30,060 nt of DNA from assembly GCA_051155755.1 (NCBI GenBank), contig DAXETY010000109.1, forward strand, positions 1-30,060, given 5' to 3'. Shown here piece after piece: positions 1-8,821 of the stretch. The number at the start of each line of letters is the position of its first letter. Positions within the stretch are counted from its first letter, which is position 1. The notes under the pieces are model-generated. The model was given only the letters and a program-made list of their open reading frames with translations, was not told the DNA's origin and ran no database searches. Both the position numbers and the translations under genes were made by a program. Origin of the DNA: DAXETY01 sp051155755 (GTDB lineage: Bacteria > Desulfobacterota > Desulfobacteria > Desulfobacterales > SG8-13).

Positions 1-36
1 TCATCGGCATTGGCGCGAATCTGCTTTTTAATTCCA

Positions 37-64
37 ACTTTAATTATTAATCATTTGTTGTCAA
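37..64 (-). promoter_or_regulatory. Possible leftward sigma-70 promoter in AT-rich edge
   Basis: On the minus strand TTGACA (59-64) is followed after 16 bases by TAAAGT (37-42). It lies in a very AT-rich stretch (about 25-110) unlike the surrounding GC-rich DNA, and would drive a gene that leaves the window to the left. No such gene is visible in the few remaining bases, so the target is inferred. Chance matches are easy in AT-rich DNA. Confidence 0.3.
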
Positions 65-173
65 ATAATAAATTATTACTAAAAATTTTTTTATACTTAA
101 GTAATATTTGCGGGGGGAGTGCTGCGGGCGGGATCGATCGGATCGTGGAGAAGGATTGCCGATGGACCCGGAT

Positions 174-1280
174 TCAGGCAGGTTGAAGATCGAGCGCTCT
201 TTCGCCGGTATTGGCCCGAACGGCAAAAAGCAGAAAACCGGTGGTGATCAGAAAACTGAAAAACTTGGCCTGGGGCAGCGTGATGCCCATCAGGTCGGCC
301 AAAAGGATGAGAATCAGTGCGGGAGTGATGCTCGCCACGGCAATGGAAACCAGCGCCTGGAAAGTCAAACGGACCTGCAGGATTTTTGTCATGATCCATC
401 CGACCAGCGCGTAGAACAGGACCTGAACCAACCGATAAAATAAACTGCCGATCAGCAGAAACGGCGCGATGGCCACAGCCAGCCATTGCCGAATCACTTC
501 GATCCACCCGTGGACGGTTCGATGGTCGATTTGCAAGTCTTCGACCCCCGAAAGATCGAGAATTCGGGTTTCCCGGCCGCTTTTCCTGTAAATCAGCTGA
601 TCACGCGTCAGAAGCATGATCGCATCGCTACCCTGCAGGTCGGTGACCTGTCCGGTGGTGTCGAGAATCGCCAGCTCCTTGCCGGTTTCCGGATCGACGA
701 TTACGTAAGGTTGTTCACAATCTGCGGAAATTTCACCGTTGGTGACGGTGACTTGCGGGATTTGGCTCACCAGCGCGCCGGCCGAGCGATCCACAAACCG
801 GGAAACCTTTTGTTGAATCTGAAATGTAGCCACCAGAGTTGCCACCGTGAGGACAAACAGCAGATAAGTGTAGGCAAACCCTTTCCAATTGTGCGCTGCG
901 TCACGATAGAGATCTTTTGAATAAAACGACATATAAAGCGGATGATAGATACGGAAGCGCCGGCGGTTGCGCGCCGGGCGGCGCGGCTGAAACAGAGGAT
1001 CCATCCGGGAGGCGGCCGCTGGTTTCGAGTCGATTTTCGACGGCGGATCTGTGGAAGCGGCAACGATCCGGCAACGCGCGCCGGTCTGTTCGAAGGCCTC
1101 CTTTTTGCTATGAGCCGATTGCCGGTCCAGGTTTTTCTTGATGATAATCGGACGACCGCTGAAAAGTCGCTCGATTTGATTCAGATCGGCACGATACAGG
1201 TCGGCAAGGCGGCGTTTCACATCTTCCGGTCGTTCGTCCGGGCCGATGCGGCCCTCGAAGACGATGCTGTAATGGCTCAT
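174..1280 (-). CDS. DUF1189-type integral membrane protein with N-terminal cytoplasmic domain
   Basis: A 368-residue membrane protein of unknown function. Residues 1-76 form a soluble domain (begins MSHYSIVFEGRI, with LFSGRPIIIKK) of a kind I associate with deltaproteobacterial membrane proteins. A basic, proline-rich linker follows. From about residue 117 (SFYSKDLYRDAAHNWKGF) the sequence matches the DUF1189 pattern: one membrane helix near 135-153, a periplasmic section to about 260, then four more helices (about 264-281, 284-302, 309-331, 338-354). The open frame runs further upstream, to 1472, but ATG 1280 is preceded by a good GGAG ribosome site and begins the conserved domain, so it is chosen. 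It is divergent from sppA. The family assignment is from recalled pattern, and the function is unknown. Confidence 0.8.
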   Translation of the reverse strand: MSHYSIVFEGRIGPDERPEDVKRRLADLYRADLNQIERLFSGRPIIIKKNLDRQSAHSKKEAFEQTGARCRIVAASTDPPSKIDSKPAAASRMDPLFQPRRPARNRRRFRIYHPLYMSFYSKDLYRDAAHNWKGFAYTYLLFVLTVATLVATFQIQQKVSRFVDRSAGALVSQIPQVTVTNGEISADCEQPYVIVDPETGKELAILDTTGQVTDLQGSDAIMLLTRDQLIYRKSGRETRILDLSGVEDLQIDHRTVHGWIEVIRQWLAVAIAPFLLIGSLFYRLVQVLFYALVGWIMTKILQVRLTFQALVSIAVASITPALILILLADLMGITLPQAKFFSFLITTGFLLFAVRANTGERALDLQPA

Positions 1281-1364
1281 GTCTCCACCGTGTCCAACCC
1301 GACGAACCCCCGCTGAACCGAAAACGCACAACACGAACCCGATCGAACGCGTCTGAACCTTTAA

Positions 1365-1373
1365 AGTATACCA
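1365..1373 (-). promoter_or_regulatory. Extended -10 promoter candidate for the DUF1189 gene
   Basis: Minus strand TGGTATACT (extended -10, TATACT at 1365-1370) lies 85 bases upstream of the ATG at 1280. No good -35 is visible, which fits an extended -10 promoter. It sits in the 370-base gap between the divergent membrane protein and sppA. I see no clear promoter for sppA in that gap. Confidence 0.35.
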
Positions 1374-1459
1374 TAATCCTTTCGATACCGGTATGAATTC
1401 TTCCGAGTCCACCGATTGAAAGGGCCGTTGATCCGGCAGCCCGCTTGTTTGGAAACGAG

Positions 1460-1474
1460 AAATGGTTACCATTT
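1460..1474. promoter_or_regulatory. 15-bp perfect palindrome, possible operator
   Basis: AAATGGT-T-ACCATTT, two perfect 7-base arms around one base, lies in the gap between the DUF1189 gene and sppA, 177 bases before the sppA start. The size and symmetry are typical of a dimeric repressor site, but no regulator is encoded nearby and no second copy was seen. Confidence 0.3.
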
Positions 1475-1650
1475 AGGGGCATTCATATCGAACGGACCGG
1501 TTCCTTGCCGGCGGCAACCCGGCGGTCGGCATTATGTTGACTTCTGTTCATACGCCTGCGGCGTTTTGCGGAAAATTTTTGAATAACAACGCTCTTGCCG
1601 GTATTGCCGGAGTCATTTTGACGCTGGACCCGTATTTGGAAAGGTGGCCA

Positions 1651-3510
1651 ATGATGGTGCGAAAAGGGATGGCATTTTTGGGGCGCGTAGGCGCCATATT
1701 CTGGCAGGCACTGACCATCGGAAGACGGGTTGTCGCCAATCTGTTCTTTTTGGCGCTGATTGTGGTGATTCTGGTCTTGATCTTTGCCGACCGAGAGCCG
1801 CCGGTACCGCCAAAGGCGGCACTGGTATTCGATCCGACCGGTGCAATCGTCGAACAGACCGCCGAACCGTTGCTGCTGGATCGTTTTTACGGCACCGTGC
1901 GGCGAGAACAAACGGCACTTCACAATATTATCGATACCATCGACCATGCGGCGACCGATGACCGCATCCAGGTTCTGGTCCTGCAGCTGGATAAATTCGG
2001 ACCGGTGGGACTCAGTCAGCTGCAGGAAATCGGCCGGGCTTTGGAACGGTTCAAGGCCGGCGGCAAAAAAATCATCGCCGCCGGTGAATCTTATGACCAG
2101 CACCGCTACTACCTGGCCGCTCACGCCGACCGCCTCTACCTTCATCCGATGGGCCAGGTTTGGATTCGCGGATACGGAGTCTATCGATCCTATCTCAAAC
2201 GCGCATTGGGCAAGCTGAAAGTCAACCTGCATGTGTATCGGCTCGGAGAATACAAGTCCGCCCTGGAGCCCTTGATCCGAACCGATATGTCCGAAGCCGC
2301 ACGCGAGGCCAATCGAGCCTGGCTGCAAACCCTCTGGGAAGCTTATAAAACCGATGTTGCCCGCTTGCGTGACTTCGATGCGAGCCGCATTGAAGACCTG
2401 GTCAATCACCTGGATCGTCACCTGGAGTCGGTCGACGGCGACGCCGCCCGGCTGGCACTGGGCAGCGATCTGGTCGACGCACTGAAAAGCCGGGATGAAG
2501 TCCGCCGGGAGCTCATCGAACTGGTGGGCGAAGATCCGGAAACGCAAACCTTTTCGCAAATCGGATACCAGGCCTATTTCGAATTCATCCGGCCGCGGCT
2601 GCATGACTCCCGATCATCGGAAAACAGCGTCGGCGTCATTACCGCCCAAGGGATGATTATGGAAGGAGACCAGCCCGCCGGGCGCATCGGTGCGGAATCG
2701 CTGAGTGCGCTCATCCGGCAGGCTCGTGAAGACGAGCAGGTCAAGGCATTGGTGTTTCGGATTTACAGTGGTGGCGGCAGTGCCCTGGCATCGGAGATCA
2801 TTCGCAGGGAATTGGACCTGACCCGTGAGGCCGGCAAACCGGTGGTGGTTTCCATGAGTTCGGTGGCGGCCTCCGGGGGATACTGGATCGCACTTGGTGC
2901 CGATGAAATCTGGGCCGAACCGACCACCATCACCGGGTCGATTGGAATTTTCGCGGCCTTTCCAACCCTGGAAGACGCGCTGGATGCCGTGGGAGTTGAC
3001 TCGGACGGCGTCGGAACTACCAACTTGGCCGACGCGTTCGATCCGACCCGACCCCTGAACCCCATGGTGGCCTCCGTTATGCAGCAGAGCATCGAGCACG
3101 GATATCGCCGTTTTATCGAGCAGGTGGCCCAATCGCGCGGAATGTCAGTCGATGATGTCCGGGCTGCGGCCCGGGGCCGGGTCTGGTCCGGAGTGGCTGC
3201 CCAAGAACGCAACCTGGTGGATCGTCTGGGCGGGCTCAAAGACGCCGTTCGAAGGGTGGCCGAGATGGCCCGAATCGAGGATGACTATCAGGTGATGTAT
3301 ATCGAGCGGCCGCTGACGGCCCGTGAAGCACTGCTCAAAAAGCTCGAACAGTGGATCGGCGCTGCACTAAGCTCCAGCCGTCCCGCCGAGATAACGGCCG
3401 TAAGTATGGCGCTGGAACTGGATCCGCAGATCGCACAACTGATCGAATTGATGCGCACCGGCAATCCCTACCACCCTTACGCAATCTGCCTGGATTGCGA
3501 TGCACGGTAG
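1651..3510 (+). CDS. sppA: Signal peptide peptidase SppA, 67-kDa type
   Basis: Inner-membrane serine protease (family S49) that degrades signal peptides left after protein export. The 619-residue length matches the long, two-domain E. coli type (618). An N-terminal membrane anchor spans about residues 27-46 (LFFLALIVVILVLIF). The catalytic Ser/Lys dyad, shared between the two halves, is visible: K202 in GEYKSALEP of the N-terminal half and S408 in SVAASGGYW of the C-terminal half, followed by the conserved TGSIGIF. The open frame begins at 1534, but ATG 1651 has an AAAGGTGG ribosome site and restores family length. It is transcribed alone, divergent from the DUF1189 gene and convergent with the M16 protease. 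Confidence 0.95.
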   Translation: MMVRKGMAFLGRVGAIFWQALTIGRRVVANLFFLALIVVILVLIFADREPPVPPKAALVFDPTGAIVEQTAEPLLLDRFYGTVRREQTALHNIIDTIDHAATDDRIQVLVLQLDKFGPVGLSQLQEIGRALERFKAGGKKIIAAGESYDQHRYYLAAHADRLYLHPMGQVWIRGYGVYRSYLKRALGKLKVNLHVYRLGEYKSALEPLIRTDMSEAAREANRAWLQTLWEAYKTDVARLRDFDASRIEDLVNHLDRHLESVDGDAARLALGSDLVDALKSRDEVRRELIELVGEDPETQTFSQIGYQAYFEFIRPRLHDSRSSENSVGVITAQGMIMEGDQPAGRIGAESLSALIRQAREDEQVKALVFRIYSGGGSALASEIIRRELDLTREAGKPVVVSMSSVAASGGYWIALGADEIWAEPTTITGSIGIFAAFPTLEDALDAVGVDSDGVGTTNLADAFDPTRPLNPMVASVMQQSIEHGYRRFIEQVAQSRGMSVDDVRAAARGRVWSGVAAQERNLVDRLGGLKDAVRRVAEMARIEDDYQVMYIERPLTAREALLKKLEQWIGAALSSSRPAEITAVSMALELDPQIAQLIELMRTGNPYHPYAICLDCDAR

Positions 3511-3581
3511 CGCACCAGGGCCCGGTGAAATGCCGTGGAACCAAACCGGCTTCCGGAGCCGCCCCGGATCAACGGTGGGAT

Positions 3582-3602
3582 CCTGCCGATGCCCCCGGCA
3601 GG
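3582..3602. terminator. Hairpin between convergent sppA and M16 genes
   Basis: CCTGCCG and CGGCAGG form a 7-base stem around a 7-base loop, midway in the 223-base gap between two converging genes. There is no T-run on either side, so it is only a weak terminator candidate. Confidence 0.25.
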
Positions 3603-3733
3603 GGACCTTTACCAATCAGTGGGTTTGACCATCGTGTTCCAGCAACAAGTCTTTGAGGCGTTCGCTGAGATTCAGCGCCAAATTTTCGGAAATCACCATG
3701 CTGGCCCAGGCCAGTCAGGTGGGGTGACCGCAA

Positions 3734-6733
3734 TCAGCGCAGGGGAGCCTCCCGGAACTGGATGCCGAGATCATCGGCGGTCGCCTGCAATTGAGCCTCC
3801 AGCGTTGTCTCCTTCCCGTCCGGCTTTTTCACAGGGATGGTTTTGTCGGCGACAACGAATATTTGCAGCTTTTTCGGCTCCAGGTTGGCTTCGGCCAGCT
3901 GCTGCAATTTTGCGGGGGCCGCCTCGATGTAGGCGTCCTGGATGCGTTCCAGCGTGTCGAGTGGTTCTCCGCGCATGTGATACTGGGCATAAACATCCAC
4001 CAGCGCCGAGGGTGTGTCCACGTTGAACACAAAACTGTTCAGCGCTTCCAGACGCTTGCGCTGGAAGGCGTCTTCCGGAATGGCTTCCTGCAGCCGCTTC
4101 ATAATGGCGACCGTTTCGGTGATCGCTTCGGCGGTACGGTCTCCCCGGCAGCCGATATAGCCCATCAAAATTCCGGCATCCCATTTCCAGGTTTGAAAAA
4201 ATCCGGCCGAATACACCAGCCCCAGATCATCCCGCAGTCGGGTGTACATGAGCGAATCGCTGCCGCCGAAAAGATCGGTCAGCAGGCGCAATTTCCAGAA
4301 GTCCGGGTCGGTGCGCTGAATCCCCGGCAGCGCCATCACCACCTGAGACTGCACCTGTCCCGGTTTGTGGATCAGTGTCAACACCGCCGGGGTCGACTGC
4401 GGCGGTTCAATGTCTCTGGAAGGCGCCGGACCCGCCGGCAGAGTCGCCAGGAGCTTTTTGATACCGCCTTCGACCGCAGGCCGGGAAATATCGCCGGAGA
4501 CGGCGATCACCATATTTTCCGCCACGAAATACGATTGCAGGAAGCCCTGCAGGTCATCGCGTTCGATGGACGGAATGGTTTCAATCCCCAGGAGCGGGTC
4601 GCGACCGTAAGGATGGCCTTTGAAATGCCAGACCAGACTTTCCCGGAACGCGACTTTCTGGGCATCTTCGCCCTGCCGCTGCAGCGCGGTCACGGCCTGC
4701 TGTTTGACCACCTCGACGATTTCATCGTCAAAACCGGGCTTTGTCAGCACTTCCCGCAATAAATCCAACCCCTTTTCCCAATCGTCCTTCAGCACCGAAA
4801 GCTGCACCTGCGACATCTCCTCTCCGATGGAAACCGACAGCCGGATTGCATTTTGGTCCAGCAGCCGAGACAGTTCCTCGGGGTCGTAAGTTTCCGTACC
4901 GCCCTCCACCAGGCTTGCGGCAAGCAGGTCGGTCAGACCGGTTTTCTCCGCCGGCACATCGACATGACCGGCCCGGACGAACAAGGTCAGATCCACCAGC
5001 GGCAGTTCTTTGTCCGGCAGAAAAAACACTTCGGTGTTGCGGACCTGCAGCGTCTCGGCGTCGGGGTAACGGATCTGTTTGGGGTGGCGCTCGAAGGCCA
5101 GCGGGTGATTCCAACCCTTCGGGGTCGGATAGCGGGAATGGTTCTCGAAAATTTCGGGCTTGGAGAGGCGGGCGGCCGCGGCGCCGCTGACCGTGCGCTG
5201 CTCGCTGTACTGCACCGGCGGTGTGTCGGGCTGTCCGCCCGGAATAAGGAAGACACTGGTCTGGTTATGGCTGTCAAAGTAGCTTCGGGCCACGCGTTGT
5301 ACGTCGGCCGCCGTCACCTTGGCAATCTGTTCCAAGTAGCTGTTCAAATACCGCCAGCCGATTTGCACTTCCAGCGACGCCAGCGTGCCTGCCAGGCTTT
5401 CGTTGCTGCGCATTCGCTCCAGAAAGCTGCGCTCGTTGAGCTTTTTGACCCGCTCCAATTCCTCTGTTGTCACCGGTTCGGATGTCAGCCGGTCAATTTG
5501 CTCCAGCAGCAGTGCTTCCAATTGCCGACAGGCTTCCAGGTAGGAGCGGCGATCCCCGTCGTCGAGTGCGTTCGGCGTGCCGCCCAGCACCACCAGGCTC
5601 CCATAGCGGCTGTCGGGGTTATAGGCCCAAGCCTCCTGGGCCAGACCCTTTTGTATGATATCGCGGTTCAGGCGGGCGCTGCGGCCTTCACTCAGGACCA
5701 TGGTCATCACATCCAGCGCATAAAAATCGGCCGTGCCCATACGGGCACCGTGAAAGCCGATGCGAACCAGGGGTGTGCGGGCGCCCTCCAAATACCGTAT
5801 GCTGCTGCGCGGTCCCTGCTGCTGCGGCTCCTGGGTTACAAACTCCGGGGTCCGCTCTCCCGCCGGATAGCGAGCGAAGTAGATTTCGGCCAGGTGCCGG
5901 GCCTCGGCCACGGTGACATCGCCGACCAGCACGCAGACCGCATTGCTCGGATTGTAGTGCCGACGATGAAAATCCTGTGCGTCGGCGGTGCTGTATCGTT
6001 CCATGTCGGATTTCCAACCGATGGTCGGATTGCGATACGGATGGGCGCTGTAAGCCGTCGCCTCCAGATCGACCCAGGCGGCTCCGGCCGGATTGTTCAC
6101 ATAGCGGAAGGCCCACTCGCGCTGCACCACTTCTTTTTCCACGTAGAATTCCCGCCAGGCCGGCTCGAAAATCTGCTCGCTGACGATGGAAAACCATTGC
6201 TCCAGCATATCCGAGGGAACCGCGGCGAGGTACTGGGTCTGATCTTTGCTGGTAAAGGCGTTAATCCCCACCGCACCGTTTTTTCCCAGTTGGGATGAAA
6301 ATGCCTGCGGTACGAAGATTTCCTGGACCTGCGCCCGCAAATGCTCCATTTCTTCCAGATTGGAACGGATGATTTCCGGATCCGGATTCCGCCGAGCCTT
6401 TTCCGCCAGCACGGTTTGATAGGCGACTTCGATTTGTTCCTGCAGGGCCTGGTCTTTCTGCGGATTCAGGGTGCCGAAATTCTTGGTTCCCTTGAACATC
6501 ATGTGTTCCAGAAGGTGCGCGATGCCGGTTTTGCCGGTCTCTTCATGGGCCGAGCCGGCTCTTACGGCCAAACGCACGGCGACCTGTGGCGTGGCGGGGC
6601 GTTCCACCACCAGAAAAAGCATTCCGTTTTCGAGCGTAAATTCCTGAACGTCGATATTGACGTGCAGGGCTGCCGATGCGTTGGTACCGGCCAACAGCCC
6701 CAGCATGACGACAAAAAGAAGAATCCTTCGCAT
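3734..6733 (-). CDS. Two-lobed M16 zinc metalloprotease, exported
   Basis: A 999-residue periplasmic protease of the pitrilysin/insulinase (M16) family. A signal peptide is clear at residues 1-21 (MRRILLFVVMLGLLAGTNAS, then AA). The inverted zinc motif HxxEH is at residues 73-77 (HLLEH), with the remaining glutamate ligand expected in the EKEVVQREW stretch near 199-206. A second M16 lobe begins around residue 580. At the matching place it reads TGLTDLLAASLVEGG and has lost the zinc ligands, as is usual for the inactive half of two-lobed members. The frame is open to 6850, but ATG 6733 follows a GGAGG ribosome site and begins the signal peptide. The substrate is unknown. A well-formed promoter lies just upstream. 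Confidence 0.92.
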   Translation of the reverse strand: MRRILLFVVMLGLLAGTNASAALHVNIDVQEFTLENGMLFLVVERPATPQVAVRLAVRAGSAHEETGKTGIAHLLEHMMFKGTKNFGTLNPQKDQALQEQIEVAYQTVLAEKARRNPDPEIIRSNLEEMEHLRAQVQEIFVPQAFSSQLGKNGAVGINAFTSKDQTQYLAAVPSDMLEQWFSIVSEQIFEPAWREFYVEKEVVQREWAFRYVNNPAGAAWVDLEATAYSAHPYRNPTIGWKSDMERYSTADAQDFHRRHYNPSNAVCVLVGDVTVAEARHLAEIYFARYPAGERTPEFVTQEPQQQGPRSSIRYLEGARTPLVRIGFHGARMGTADFYALDVMTMVLSEGRSARLNRDIIQKGLAQEAWAYNPDSRYGSLVVLGGTPNALDDGDRRSYLEACRQLEALLLEQIDRLTSEPVTTEELERVKKLNERSFLERMRSNESLAGTLASLEVQIGWRYLNSYLEQIAKVTAADVQRVARSYFDSHNQTSVFLIPGGQPDTPPVQYSEQRTVSGAAAARLSKPEIFENHSRYPTPKGWNHPLAFERHPKQIRYPDAETLQVRNTEVFFLPDKELPLVDLTLFVRAGHVDVPAEKTGLTDLLAASLVEGGTETYDPEELSRLLDQNAIRLSVSIGEEMSQVQLSVLKDDWEKGLDLLREVLTKPGFDDEIVEVVKQQAVTALQRQGEDAQKVAFRESLVWHFKGHPYGRDPLLGIETIPSIERDDLQGFLQSYFVAENMVIAVSGDISRPAVEGGIKKLLATLPAGPAPSRDIEPPQSTPAVLTLIHKPGQVQSQVVMALPGIQRTDPDFWKLRLLTDLFGGSDSLMYTRLRDDLGLVYSAGFFQTWKWDAGILMGYIGCRGDRTAEAITETVAIMKRLQEAIPEDAFQRKRLEALNSFVFNVDTPSALVDVYAQYHMRGEPLDTLERIQDAYIEAAPAKLQQLAEANLEPKKLQIFVVADKTIPVKKPDGKETTLEAQLQATADDLGIQFREAPLR

Positions 6734-6792
6734 GAAACCTCCGAGATTGATTTTTTCGCTTGGGACAGTTACGTAGATGTCCGACGAGCGCC

Positions 6793-6822
6793 TATAATAG
6801 GTACGAAAGCGGCGATTGTCCA
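6793..6822 (-). promoter_or_regulatory. M16 protease promoter with shared, symmetric -10 region
   Basis: Minus strand TGGACA (6817-6822), a 17-base spacer, then TATTAT (6794-6799), about 60 bases before the protease ATG. The same bases read on the plus strand give a perfect TATAAT (6793-6798), which could serve the alpha/beta hydrolase starting at 6897. Its -35 is poor (TTACGT at 6769-6774, 18-base spacer). The overlapping -10 boxes suggest a bidirectional promoter. Confidence 0.5.
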
Positions 6823-6896
6823 AGGCTGATTTTGATCCTGCAGTGATCACCGCAAATCAACTGTTTGATAAAGTCGAATGGAATGGGGGCGCAAAA

Positions 6897-7586
6897 ATGG
6901 TGGAACAGGAGTTGTTGATTACGGTGGACGAAGTCCGGCAAGTCTCGGGAGTGCTGAGCCGGCCGGAAAGGGTCGCGAAAGCCGCCGCCGGGGTCGTGCT
7001 GGCCCATGGTGCCGGAAATGACCGCAATCATCCGCTGCTCGTTGCCCTTTCGCGCGGACTGTCGCCCGCGGGTTACGGTGTTTTGCGCTTTAATTTTCCA
7101 TACCGGGAATCCAATCGCAAAACCCCGGATCCCCAGCCGGTGCTGGAGCGGTCCTGGAAGGCGGCCCTGGAAACTTTGCGGCAGCACGTGGTGGCGGGGG
7201 GGCCGTTGTTCGGCGCCGGAAAGTCCCTGGGAGGCCGTCTGGCATCCCAGATGACAGCGGCCGGGACACTGGATCTCGAGGGCTTGATTTTTATGGGGTA
7301 TCCCCTTCATCCGCCCGGCAAAACCGACCGGCTGCGCGACAGTCACCTGTATCGAATCGACCGACCAGTGCTGTTTTTTGCCGGAAGCCGGGACCCGTTT
7401 TGCGACCTTTCCCACCTGCTGCGCGTACTCAATCGACTCCGTGCCCCCTGGGAGTTGGAGGTCATTGACGGCGGCGACCATTCATTCAATCTTCCGGCTG
7501 CCGCTGATAGGACGACCGACCAGGTTTACGAACGGCTGCTGCAGCGCTCGGTCGAATGGCTGGATCGGGTGCGCGCCAACTTATAG
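6897..7586 (+). CDS. Alpha/beta hydrolase of the COG3571 / TEX30-like type
   Basis: A 229-residue cytoplasmic alpha/beta-fold hydrolase of unknown substrate. Visible landmarks are the LAHGAGNDR oxyanion strand near the N-terminus, RFNFPYRE, the nucleophile elbow GAGKSLGGR (serine in GKSLGG), the acid strand LFFAGSRDPFC and the catalytic histidine in DGGDHSFN. These fit the small predicted hydrolase family that includes KAT8/TEX30-like proteins. The frame is open back to a TTG at 6816, but ATG 6897 (MVEQELL) follows a G-rich ribosome site and sits right before the fold. It is divergent from the M16 protease and may share its promoter zone. It converges with lplA after a 36-base gap. Enzyme class is well supported; substrate is not. 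Confidence 0.85.
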   Translation: MVEQELLITVDEVRQVSGVLSRPERVAKAAAGVVLAHGAGNDRNHPLLVALSRGLSPAGYGVLRFNFPYRESNRKTPDPQPVLERSWKAALETLRQHVVAGGPLFGAGKSLGGRLASQMTAAGTLDLEGLIFMGYPLHPPGKTDRLRDSHLYRIDRPVLFFAGSRDPFCDLSHLLRVLNRLRAPWELEVIDGGDHSFNLPAAADRTTDQVYERLLQRSVEWLDRVRANL

Positions 7587-7622
7587 CCGCCAATTGGAAG
7601 CGCGAAACCGGGCGATACCGAT

Positions 7623-8648
7623 CTACCGGGTTTTTTCCGGAAATCCGCGGTTTTGCCAGAGCAGGGCCGTCAGGTTTTTTGGCTTGCAGCCGGCCGGAAG
7701 TATTCCCTGGGAACTCAGCGATTCCAGTCTTTTCCGAATGGCATTCGGTTCAAAACGCGCCCCGACAAGCGCACGCGCCAGTTTGTCACCGTTACCCTCC
7801 GTGCTCAGTGAGCCGGCAAAGCGAACCGTTTTCAGGCATCCTGCTTTGACCGCCAGGTGGATTTCCCCGTTTCCCCCGGCGATTCGCCCCCGGCGGTGAA
7901 TTTCAAACGCAGGGGCCTTGGCCCAGTTCCAGGACCAGCGGCGGTATTTGCTTCGGTACAGTCGGTCAACGGCATCCCACTGTCGTCCCTCCAGGCGGCG
8001 GGGCACCATACCTCCGTATGCGGCTCCATAAGATTCCAGCAGAAGTTCGCGAAATACCGCCAGCGACAGGGGGCGGGTCAGATGATCGCAGACATTGGTC
8101 ACGGGACTGGGGATCGAACGGGGGGCGCGGCCGTGCAGACCGGTGGGTTCGGCATGCAGCGCGCGGGCGAGCTGGCTTAGATCGCTGTCAAACAGCAGCG
8201 TCGCATGAATCAGGATTCTGCGGGTATCGGAGAACTGGGCATTGCCCGATATTTTACACCCTTCAATCAGGAGATTGTTGCGGCCGTCGAATTCGGACCT
8301 CACCGACAACCGGGCGAGCGTTTGACGTATCGGTTCCAGTACACGCTGCACCTCCGCCAGGCTCCGGCGGGTGTGATCCTGGACCAGTGCGATGTTCAGG
8401 TTTCCGTGATCATGGTACACCGCGCCTCCACCGGAAGTCCGACGCAGCACCGGTATCTGCCTTTTGCCCAGCCACTGCGTATCGGCTTCCGCCAGGATGT
8501 TTTGATGCCGGCCCACCACCACCGAAGTACGGTTGCCGTACAGAATCAGGAACCGATGTCCCGGTTCGAGTTCACGGAGACAATATTCTTCCAGAGCCAG
8601 GTTGATGCCGGGCTCATCCACGCGGTTGTTGTCCAGCAGATAAAGCAT
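7623..8648 (-). CDS. lplA: Lipoate-protein ligase A
   Basis: This enzyme activates lipoate with ATP and attaches it to lysines of lipoyl domains (2-oxoacid dehydrogenases, glycine cleavage H protein). The 341-residue protein shows the family landmarks: SVVVGRHQN (42-50), the glycine-rich RRTSGGGAVYHD (69-80), and CKISGNAQ (131-138) with the lysine (K132) that contacts lipoyl-AMP. A C-terminal accessory domain with WNWAKAPAFEI is present, as in E. coli LplA (337 residues). The start at 8648 is the first available ATG and begins the conserved MLYLLDNN; its ribosome site is weak. It stands alone, facing the hydrolase end to end. No lipoyl-bearing enzyme is nearby. Confidence 0.93.
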   Translation of the reverse strand: MLYLLDNNRVDEPGINLALEEYCLRELEPGHRFLILYGNRTSVVVGRHQNILAEADTQWLGKRQIPVLRRTSGGGAVYHDHGNLNIALVQDHTRRSLAEVQRVLEPIRQTLARLSVRSEFDGRNNLLIEGCKISGNAQFSDTRRILIHATLLFDSDLSQLARALHAEPTGLHGRAPRSIPSPVTNVCDHLTRPLSLAVFRELLLESYGAAYGGMVPRRLEGRQWDAVDRLYRSKYRRWSWNWAKAPAFEIHRRGRIAGGNGEIHLAVKAGCLKTVRFAGSLSTEGNGDKLARALVGARFEPNAIRKRLESLSSQGILPAGCKPKNLTALLWQNRGFPEKTR

Positions 8649-8821
8649 TCAGGCCGTTTTACCGTTCGATGCTTGCCCCAGCCGGGTGCCACGCATCCGG
8701 TGCGAGATCAACATTAGAAGCACAAGAGCGCCGGCTTGCTGCCGACTTTAGTAGGCGTTATATTTGAATTATAAAAATTCCTGTATTCACAAAGGTTGGC
8801 CGGTTTGGAAAGGAAGCCGCC

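Noticed and set aside
1483..2604. 373-residue ORF on the minus strand opposite sppA
   Set aside because: It lies wholly within sppA on the other strand, is rich in Gln/Arg low-complexity sequence and has no domain. It is a shadow of a GC-rich coding region.
4853..6298. 481-residue plus-strand ORF inside the M16 protease gene
   Set aside because: Antisense to a clear metalloprotease with signal peptide and HLLEH motif. Its composition (GRIAxRM, QLQ repeats) is typical of a reverse-frame artefact.
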